From Rubripirellula sp. (GTDB lineage: Bacteria > Planctomycetota > Planctomycetia > Pirellulales > Pirellulaceae), in contig JARFQX010000561.1 in NCBI GenBank assembly GCA_029287555.1, positions 1-5,448 of the forward strand: a DNA stretch of 5,448 bases, in the 5' to 3' direction. The translations under genes and the position numbers were made by a program. The notes below the pieces were generated by a model, which had not been told where the DNA came from, did not search any database, and saw only the letters and a program-made list of their open reading frames with translations. The number at the start of each line of letters is the position of its first letter. Position 1 is the first letter of the stretch. Below, piece after piece: positions 1 to 5,448 of the stretch.

Positions 1-37
1 TGATCTCGATTCGCCTCCGCGGTCCAAGCAACTGGTC

Positions 38-2002
38 GTGAACGATTGGAAGGAGAGTTTGAGCGACGCGGATCTTTTGCAACCGCGGCGGCTCAAGAGG
101 CGGCATCTCCAAGCCTTGGGGTGGCTCGTCGTGACGGCGGCGTGTTTTGCTTTCGGGGTCGGGAGTGCGGCGATTTATCGATGGCTCGATCTTGGTCGAG
201 ATATCGCGCAAGGTAATGCGATCATTCAGTCGGCTGTAACGTCGGGTGGACTCGCCGACGGGGGGCAATCGGTTGGCCTTCCACCACTTGATCCGATCGC
301 TTCGATGGACGCGAAGGGGGCGTCAGCACAATTGCCGACTCCCGTCTTATCGGTAGCCGACCAGGAGAGTCGCCTCGCCCAGGAACCTCTTCGAGGTAAC
401 AGTCTCCGAGGTGATGTTGGGCGTTTGCCGCACAATGGGCCATCCATCAGGCAGCCATCGATCGGGCAAACGGTCCCCGAAGCGATCTCCGACGGGATAG
501 GTTCGGAGGAGGAACGATCGCCCCGCGATGGGCAGGTTTCGAGTGCGACCTTTGCAGAGAGTATCGATGCGATGGAAACTGGCCCGTCGAGGGGGGATCG
601 TAGGGAGGTTCCTGCGAAGATCGCTTCCGACGCAGGTTTGGCCGAGGATCGAGAATCATCGACGACCGGTATCTTCGATGGGAACGACGATCCGGGCGCC
701 GTCGCCTCGGCCGATCGTGTGGGGGAATCGGGATCCGATTCGATGGGACCTCCCTTTCCCGAGTTGGGCGATTTCCTTGAGGCCGTGTTGAAGATGGAGT
801 CGGAGATGGCAGCGCCGGAGGTGCTGATACCCGGGCTCGCAGCCGATTCCGGGCTCACGCGACCACACGACATTCCCGCTATTCCCTCTGACGATACGGT
901 CGGTGACGACAAGGGCGGTGACGACAAGGTCGGTGACGACGAGGCTGGTGTTGTGGCGGCTGGTGAGGGGGAGGAGTACGCATTCGGCGGCGAACTCATT
1001 GCGGGTGAACCGGAGCCGAGTGACGACAGTTTGTGGCTGGCGCGACTTGAATTGCTGAGGCGGATGCCGCACTTGGACGTTCCCTTCGAAGCCAAGAACG
1101 CGCACCTGAGGATTGTGGAGCTGGAACTCGCCGGTCGCAGGTTTCAGAGGTCTCTCGCCGTTGACTGGGTGGTGCAAACGCTCATCGCTGAGGCTACTTG
1201 GCTGGTGGAGAGTGTCGACGAGGTGGAACAGCGACTCGGCGGGCTGACGGGGCGGTACCGTGTGTCGTCCGGCAAGCTGCTCGCAGACACCTTCATTAGT
1301 GCTTCGCTTCTTGCCACCGAGCCGAGCACTCGCGAGCATTTGTTTGAAAATGGTCTCCGTCTCTGCGACAAGCTTTTGATGTCGTCTGAACCCGAGTCCT
1401 GCAAATCGGTGCTTGAGGTGCTCGATTCGCTTCTTCCTTCGGATCAAGGGGAATCCCAGCGGTCAACCGTTTACCTGAAGGACTACTTGTCTGCAGCGGA
1501 CGAGATGATCCGCTACGTCGAGGTGGGCGATGGCGCTGAAGTCTTGAGCGATCCGTCGCCGGTGAAGCAAGGAGAATCGTTGGGACGGTACGATTGCTTT
1601 TTGCGTCGGGATTGGGAGACGGGCCTTCCCTGGTTGGTTGAGACCGCGAATCCTTTGATCGCAGGGACCGCCCGGGACGAGCTTGCTCTGACCGAAAGCG
1701 ACGAGGCGACGAAATTCAAGACGGTTGCCGAGCAATGGCTGGTTGCGTCATCGGAGACTACCGGCCGCCCAGCGGACTCGATGCGATTGCACGCGATCGA
1801 CTTGCTGCGAAGGGCCCGCGAGCGATCCAGCGGGCCGTTAACGGACACGATCGATCGTCAGCTTGATCGACTGATCGAGACGGTTCCTGGGCATCTGCTT
1901 CCCGCCGACGAGTGGAATTCGGCTTGGGACTTTGATCCGAATTACCGCTTCAATCGACCGGAGCCTCGAACCGCCCCGCACCGCTCTTGGCCGACACTTT
2001 AG
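38..2002 (+). CDS. Membrane-anchored protein with disordered linker and planctomycete-type C-terminal helical/GLPWL module; function unknown
   Basis: Function unknown. From the GTG at 38 it is 654 aa. Residues 1-25 are charged with a basic patch (RRLKRR at 17-22), followed by one hydrophobic helix at about 26-47. This suggests an N-in, C-out anchor with no cleavage site. Residues about 60-330 are rich in Gly, Ser, Asp, Glu and Pro and look disordered. Residues about 331-500 look alpha-helical and TPR-like. Residues about 513-613 contain GRYDCFLRRDW, GLPWL, NPLIA and AEQWL. By recollection this matches a module repeated in planctomycete secreted and surface proteins, usually written GxYxCFxKGDWxxGLPxLA. 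The start is uncertain. The frame has no stop up to base 2, the GTG has no clear ribosome-binding site, and a TTG at 59 lies only 3 nt after AGGAG. The true start may lie left of the window. The stop is TAG at 2000-2002. The reality of the gene is well supported, but its role is not. Confidence 0.85.
   Translation: MNDWKESLSDADLLQPRRLKRRHLQALGWLVVTAACFAFGVGSAAIYRWLDLGRDIAQGNAIIQSAVTSGGLADGGQSVGLPPLDPIASMDAKGASAQLPTPVLSVADQESRLAQEPLRGNSLRGDVGRLPHNGPSIRQPSIGQTVPEAISDGIGSEEERSPRDGQVSSATFAESIDAMETGPSRGDRREVPAKIASDAGLAEDRESSTTGIFDGNDDPGAVASADRVGESGSDSMGPPFPELGDFLEAVLKMESEMAAPEVLIPGLAADSGLTRPHDIPAIPSDDTVGDDKGGDDKVGDDEAGVVAAGEGEEYAFGGELIAGEPEPSDDSLWLARLELLRRMPHLDVPFEAKNAHLRIVELELAGRRFQRSLAVDWVVQTLIAEATWLVESVDEVEQRLGGLTGRYRVSSGKLLADTFISASLLATEPSTREHLFENGLRLCDKLLMSSEPESCKSVLEVLDSLLPSDQGESQRSTVYLKDYLSAADEMIRYVEVGDGAEVLSDPSPVKQGESLGRYDCFLRRDWETGLPWLVETANPLIAGTARDELALTESDEATKFKTVAEQWLVASSETTGRPADSMRLHAIDLLRRARERSSGPLTDTIDRQLDRLIETVPGHLLPADEWNSAWDFDPNYRFNRPEPRTAPHRSWPTL
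899..943 (+). repeat. Three tandem 15-bp units inside the linker-coding region
   Basis: Three consecutive 15-base units run at 899-913, 914-928 and 929-943, each a variant of GTCGGTGACGACAAG. The second unit differs at one base (GGC for GTC) and the third at one base (GAG for AAG). They encode VGDDK, GGDDK and VGDDE at residues 288-302 of the membrane-anchored protein. The unit is a multiple of three, so copy-number change keeps the frame. This fits expansion within a disordered acidic linker. Confidence 0.85.
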
Positions 2003-2132
2003 CCTCGGACCGGGCTCGTTGAACGGTTTCGCTTCAGAGCTTTCGATCAGGACGCAGAATGCGCTGCGCCGACGGTTTTTCGACGGGCTGTTGTCCCAGG
2101 CCCTACAATGTCGTCGAACGATACGAGTCTAC

Positions 2133-2138
2133 GAGGAA
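2133..2138 (+). promoter_or_regulatory. Ribosome-binding site deciding the start of the AAA+ ATPase gene
   Basis: GAGGAA lies 8 nt before the ATG at 2147, a normal Shine-Dalgarno distance. The longer in-frame start, ATG at 2108, has only CCAGG upstream. This favours 2147 as the translation start. Confidence 0.5.
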
Positions 2139-2146
2139 CGCAGGAT

Positions 2147-3571
2147 ATGAATGCCATCATGGCGCCGCCCCAGTCGATGAACCTCCGCGAGTTGCTTGAT
2201 AGCGGGTGGGAACCAAAATCCGTCAAGCAAGAGATGCGAGACAATTTCTCTCGCATGCTTGCTGCGGGAGATGACTTGTTTCCGGGGATCGTTGGTTATG
2301 ACGATACGGTCATTCCTGAGATCAATCTCGCGTTGCTTGCGGGCCATGACATGTTGTTTCTCGGCGAGAAAGGCCAAGCCAAGAGCCGGATCATGAGAAT
2401 GTTGACCCGGTTTCTTGACGAGTGGATCCCCTACATCGACCATCCCGATCTTCCCGTTCATGAAGATCCGTCGAGGCCAATTTCATCCTTAGGACGACGG
2501 CTGATTGCCGAGCATGATCCTGAAGACATCAAGATCGCCTGGTGGCATCGCGATCATCGCTACGCCGAACGTCTCAGCCCCGGCACCAAGTTCGCTGACA
2601 TCATTGGCGAGATCGATCCGGCGAAACTGACCGGCGGTGTCAGCATGAGCGCCGAAGAGGCCTTGTCGTTTGGTCTGATTCCGCGGCTGCATCGAGGCAT
2701 CTTTGCGATGAACGAGTTGCCCGAGTTGGATGATCTCGTCCAGGTTGGGCTGTTCAACATTCTTGAGGAGCGTGACGTTCAAATCCGCGGTTATCCGATT
2801 CAGTTTGACCTGGATATTGTGATCCTGTTTTCCGCGAATCCCGCAACTTACAACCGCAGCGGCAAGGTTATTCCCCAGTTGAAGGACCGAATCGGTTCGA
2901 TCATTCAGACGCACTACCCAGTCGAACGCCACCAAGGAATCGAGATCCTGAGGCAAGAACTGGGTGACCAATTCGATGGAGAGTATCCGGTACAGGTTCC
3001 TTACTTCATGTACCAGATCGTCGAAGAGATCACCAACCAGGCTCGAAAGAGCAAGTACATTGACCACGCTTCGGGTGTCTCTGCCCGTTTTTCGCTGGCC
3101 AACCTGCGCACGCTGATTGCCTCGGCCCGCCAGCGTGGCATCCTTCATCAGGAACGTCCGGCGGTGCCTCGAATCAGCGACTTTGGACATATCTATTCCA
3201 GCTCGCTCGGCAAGCTCGAACTCGACATGATGGGGACCCATCAGATGAGCGAGCGTCAGGTGCTGGATGCTGTGATGTCGGAAGCGATCCGGGTGGTTTT
3301 CAGCGAATACGTGGAAGAGCACGGATTGGGGGCCATTGCCGAGATCTTCCGGGGTGGTGTCCGAGTGGAAGTGGGAGACCTGTTACCCAGTCATGCCTAT
3401 GCCGAGCGTCTCAAGAGCGTTCCCCCGGCTTGGAATCTCGCCTTCGAGGTGAACGCCAGTGAGAGCGAGGCAGTCAGAGCAAGCTGCGTGGAGTTCGTGC
3501 TCGCCGGCCTCTACAGCATGGATCGGATCAGCCGCAGTCAGCGTCACGGCAAGATTGAATATGAGCTCTAA
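2147..3571 (+). CDS. ChlI-like (magnesium-chelatase subunit I type) AAA+ ATPase
   Basis: This is a cytoplasmic AAA+ ATPase of 474 aa, or 487 aa if the ATG at 2108 is used. Numbers here are from 2147. The Walker A is GEKGQAKS at 73-80. A WHRDHRYAERL segment lies at 133-143. The Walker B position is IFAMNE at 185-190, followed by LPELDD. ANP at 230-232 fits sensor 1, LKDR at 245-248 gives a probable arginine finger, and SARFS at 312-316 gives a probable sensor 2 arginine in the C-terminal lid. From memory this matches the non-photosynthetic ChlI-like proteins usually annotated as magnesium chelatase or sigma-54-interacting regulator, which pair with a VWA protein (Mycobacterium Rv0958/Rv0959 is probably such a pair). 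The last 11 bases overlap the VWA gene, so the two products are likely made together and act as a complex. I see no cobalt or magnesium chelatase large subunit, so a role in chlorophyll or cobalamin synthesis is not supported. The remodelled target is unknown. Confidence 0.9.
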   Translation: MNAIMAPPQSMNLRELLDSGWEPKSVKQEMRDNFSRMLAAGDDLFPGIVGYDDTVIPEINLALLAGHDMLFLGEKGQAKSRIMRMLTRFLDEWIPYIDHPDLPVHEDPSRPISSLGRRLIAEHDPEDIKIAWWHRDHRYAERLSPGTKFADIIGEIDPAKLTGGVSMSAEEALSFGLIPRLHRGIFAMNELPELDDLVQVGLFNILEERDVQIRGYPIQFDLDIVILFSANPATYNRSGKVIPQLKDRIGSIIQTHYPVERHQGIEILRQELGDQFDGEYPVQVPYFMYQIVEEITNQARKSKYIDHASGVSARFSLANLRTLIASARQRGILHQERPAVPRISDFGHIYSSSLGKLELDMMGTHQMSERQVLDAVMSEAIRVVFSEYVEEHGLGAIAEIFRGGVRVEVGDLLPSHAYAERLKSVPPAWNLAFEVNASESEAVRASCVEFVLAGLYSMDRISRSQRHGKIEYEL

Positions 3572-5282
3572 GCGACCATCGTCCTATCGTCCCGGCGGCG
3601 TCATTCATGCTTACCAGAAGTATGATCCGAATCAGTTTCCGCCCCCGTCGCAACCACCACCCGACCTGGTCTCGCCGGCTTTCGAGCAGGCGATGCTTTA
3701 TGGAAGCTATCGCGAGTTGACCGAAGAAGAACTGGCCAGGGCCGTTCGCTTGGATCCCAGCCAGATCGCCGGCTTGGGGCCGAGCTTGGACATGCTGCGC
3801 GCGATGCTCGAAGAACGGAAACGCAAGATCCTCGAGACTTACGAAACACGAACGGTGCAAAAGCGAGCGCGTTCGGCGTTTCAACAGGCGGCCAAGAAGT
3901 TGCGGGTGCCCCGAGAGATGGAGTCGTCGTATCGACGTGCCATCGCTCAGGAGCAACCGTATCTCATTGAGCATCTCTGGTATCGCAGCGGAGACGACCA
4001 TGGAGCCCTCGCCAGAGGCTTACTTCAGGTCGGCGAGCGGATGGGTGACAAACACCAGATCGAAGAGCTCGCCAGCAAGTACGAGTTCACCGGTCGAGAG
4101 TCGATGACGGTCCCCAAGGCACTCGCAGTGAAGGAAGAACTTGAGAAGATCGATGAGCTGCTCAAACAGTTGGAGGAAGCTGCCGAGACAGCCCAAATCG
4201 GCATCATCGACATGGAGATGTTGAGCGAGTTTGCTGAGCCGGGCGACATGAACCAGTTGGAGGAAATGCGTCGCCAAGTCGAGAATCTATTGCGCGAACA
4301 AGCCGAACGCCAGGGATTGGAACGCAGTGGAGAAGGCGGCGGCGGGTTTCGGCTAACGCCCAAGGCCTACAAGATCTTTCAAGGCAGGTTGCTTGAACGC
4401 ATTTTCAGCGAATTGGTTCCCTCCAAAAGTGGGCGGCACGAGGGCGACGTGGTCGGTGAGGGGGCCGTGGAGCTTCAGCAAACCAAGCCGTATGAATTTG
4501 GCGACAGCGTCGCGAACATCGACTTGCCCCAAACCGTGATCAACGCACTTCTACGGCAAGGCGACGAGCGACCAATCCGGCTGCGTTCCGACGACATCGA
4601 GGTCCACAAGACCCGCAACCATCCGAAGTGCGCGACCTGCGTGATCATGGACATGAGCGGTTCGATGCGCTACGACGGCCAATACGTGAACGTCAAGCGG
4701 ATGGCGCTCGCCCTGCAGGGCTTGATTCAGAGCGAATTCCCCGGTGATTTTCTTCGCTTCATCGAAATGTACACGTTCGCGAAGCTTCGAAGTCCCGGCG
4801 AGATCATCGAACTGATGCCAAAGCCGGTGACGATCCACGATCCCTGGGTCCAATTGTGGGCCGACATGAGTGATCCGGAGATCAGCGAGCAGCAGATTCA
4901 CGCTCACTTCACCAACATCCAACATTCGCTGCAGCTGGCCCGCCAGAATCTCGTTAACTGCGACACGCCCAACCGGCAAATCGTGTTAATCACCGATGGG
5001 TTACCGACCGCCCACTTTGAACAGGAAAAGCTCTTCATGCTTTACCCGCCTGATCCGCGGACGGAGATGGCGACGATGCGAGAAGCGGCCCTGTGTCAGA
5101 AAGAAGGGATCACGATCAACATCTTCCTCGTGCCCAGTTGGTCGCAAAGCGAAGAGGACGTTCGCTTCGCGCAGCGATTAGCCCAGTCAACCCGCGGACG
5201 GGTTTTCTTTACCAGCGGTCGGGATCTGGATCGTTTCGTGCTGTGGGACTACGTCCAAAACCGCCGCGACATCATCGCGTAG
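3561..5282 (+). CDS. VWA-domain protein, MIDAS-containing partner of the ChlI-like ATPase
   Basis: This is a 573-aa soluble protein with no signal peptide or membrane helix. Residues 22-36 are proline-rich. Residues about 50-180 are helical and charged. Residues about 186-253 look like a coiled coil, followed by a Gly run at 259-262. A conserved-looking stretch with QTKPYEFGDS (307-316) leads into the VWA domain at about 357-565. Its metal site is complete: DMSGSM at 364-369 (DxSxS), T451 in FTNIQHSL, and D479 in LITDGLPT. The whole plan recalls ChlD, CoxE and ViaA, in which the VWA protein docks to an AAA+ ring and carries the metal-dependent contact to the substrate. The chosen ATG at 3561 overlaps the ATPase stop by 11 bases, and the protein sequence around YQKYDPNQF fits the family N-terminus. 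The in-frame ATG at 3459 would add 34 residues read entirely inside the ATPase gene and is less likely. There is no strong ribosome-binding site, so re-initiation after the ATPase is likely. Substrate unknown. Confidence 0.92.
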   Translation: MSSKRPSSYRPGGVIHAYQKYDPNQFPPPSQPPPDLVSPAFEQAMLYGSYRELTEEELARAVRLDPSQIAGLGPSLDMLRAMLEERKRKILETYETRTVQKRARSAFQQAAKKLRVPREMESSYRRAIAQEQPYLIEHLWYRSGDDHGALARGLLQVGERMGDKHQIEELASKYEFTGRESMTVPKALAVKEELEKIDELLKQLEEAAETAQIGIIDMEMLSEFAEPGDMNQLEEMRRQVENLLREQAERQGLERSGEGGGGFRLTPKAYKIFQGRLLERIFSELVPSKSGRHEGDVVGEGAVELQQTKPYEFGDSVANIDLPQTVINALLRQGDERPIRLRSDDIEVHKTRNHPKCATCVIMDMSGSMRYDGQYVNVKRMALALQGLIQSEFPGDFLRFIEMYTFAKLRSPGEIIELMPKPVTIHDPWVQLWADMSDPEISEQQIHAHFTNIQHSLQLARQNLVNCDTPNRQIVLITDGLPTAHFEQEKLFMLYPPDPRTEMATMREAALCQKEGITINIFLVPSWSQSEEDVRFAQRLAQSTRGRVFFTSGRDLDRFVLWDYVQNRRDIIA

Positions 5283-5300
5283 GGCAAGGGCAAGAGATGA

Positions 5301-5448
5301 GAGGCGAGAGGCGAGAGGCGAGAGGCGAGAGGCGAGTGGCGAGTGGCGAGTGGCGAGTGGCGAGTGGCGAGTGGCGAGTGGCGAGTGGCGAGTGGCGAGT
5401 GGCGAGTGGCGAGTGGCGAGTGGCGAGTGGCGAGTGGCGAGTGGCGAG
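5301..5448 (+). repeat. 7-bp tandem repeat array: 5 x GAGGCGA then at least 16 x GTGGCGA, open at right edge
   Basis: The array starts 18 bases after the VWA stop codon. Five perfect GAGGCGA units fill 5301-5335. Sixteen perfect GTGGCGA units fill 5336-5447, and a further G at 5448 begins the next one. The unit changes once, A to T at its second base, and never changes back. The flank at 5294-5300 (GAGATGA) looks like a diverged unit, and before it GGGCAA occurs twice (5282-5293). There is no interspersed spacer, so this is a microsatellite-like or minisatellite-like array and not CRISPR. It could be a strand-slippage tract, a neutral intergenic repeat of the genome, or partly an assembly artefact. 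Its true length cannot be known because it leaves the window. Confidence 0.97.

Noticed and set aside
226..1095. Minus-strand open frame of 289 codons, Ser/Pro-rich
   Set aside because: It is the antisense shadow of the low-complexity linker of the first gene. The composition comes from GA-rich codons read backwards, and no domain or ribosome-binding site is apparent.
656..1447. Minus-strand open frame of 263 codons
   Set aside because: It lies wholly antisense to the first gene, overlaps another antisense frame and has no recognisable motif.
2061..2086. Hairpin or operator in the gap between the first two genes
   Set aside because: GCGCTGCGC would leave a one-base loop, and the two CGACGG copies around the T run are direct repeats, not inverted. 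Neither makes a convincing terminator or operator.
2489..3322. Minus-strand open frame of 277 codons
   Set aside because: It lies antisense to the core of the AAA+ ATPase, whose motifs on the + strand are unmistakable. Long antisense frames are common in GC-rich coding DNA.
3459..3560. Longer N-terminus for the VWA protein starting at ATG 3459
   Set aside because: It would be read out of frame through the conserved end of the ATPase gene. The Ser/Ala-rich residues it would add do not resemble the family N-terminus, which begins near 3561.
5283..5300. Transcription terminator after the VWA gene
   Set aside because: No inverted repeat followed by a T run is visible. The segment is two GGGCAA units leading into the tandem array.
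5301..5448. CRISPR array
   Set aside because: The units are 7 bp and directly abutting, with no spacers and no palindromic repeat.

Overview
The window most likely comes from a planctomycete, probably of the Rhodopirellula/Pirellulaceae type. Three things suggest this. The first protein ends in a 'GRYxCF..DW..GLPWL' module that I know from planctomycete surface and secreted proteins. The AAA+ and VWA proteins read like a conserved pair found in planctomycetes. The DNA is moderately GC-rich and contains a short perfect tandem repeat between genes. The assignment is by recalled family resemblance, not by a database search.

Layout, all genes on the + strand. (1) Positions 38-2002 (the frame is open to the left edge) encode a large membrane-anchored protein: a cytoplasmic N-terminus, one transmembrane helix, about 270 residues of acidic low-complexity linker with a small 15-bp repeat, then a helical region and the C-terminal GLPWL module. 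(2) A 144-bp gap follows, with a good ribosome-binding site just before the second gene. (3) Positions 2147-3571 encode a ChlI-like AAA+ ATPase. (4) Positions 3561-5282 encode a von Willebrand A protein with a complete MIDAS metal site. Its start lies inside the last codons of the ATPase gene, so the two are almost certainly co-translated. (5) From about 5294 to the right edge there is a perfect 7-bp tandem repeat, with five GAGGCGA units followed by at least sixteen GTGGCGA units. It runs out of the window.

The centre of interest is the ATPase/VWA pair. Its plan resembles ChlI/ChlD of magnesium chelatase, MoxR/CoxE and RavA/ViaA: an AAA+ ring that works with a metal-binding VWA adaptor to remodel, or insert metal into, a third protein. 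Nothing in the window suggests tetrapyrrole synthesis, and the target is not visible. The pair is therefore better called a chelatase-like AAA+/VWA module of unknown substrate than a magnesium chelatase. Whether the membrane-anchored protein upstream belongs to the same system cannot be decided here.
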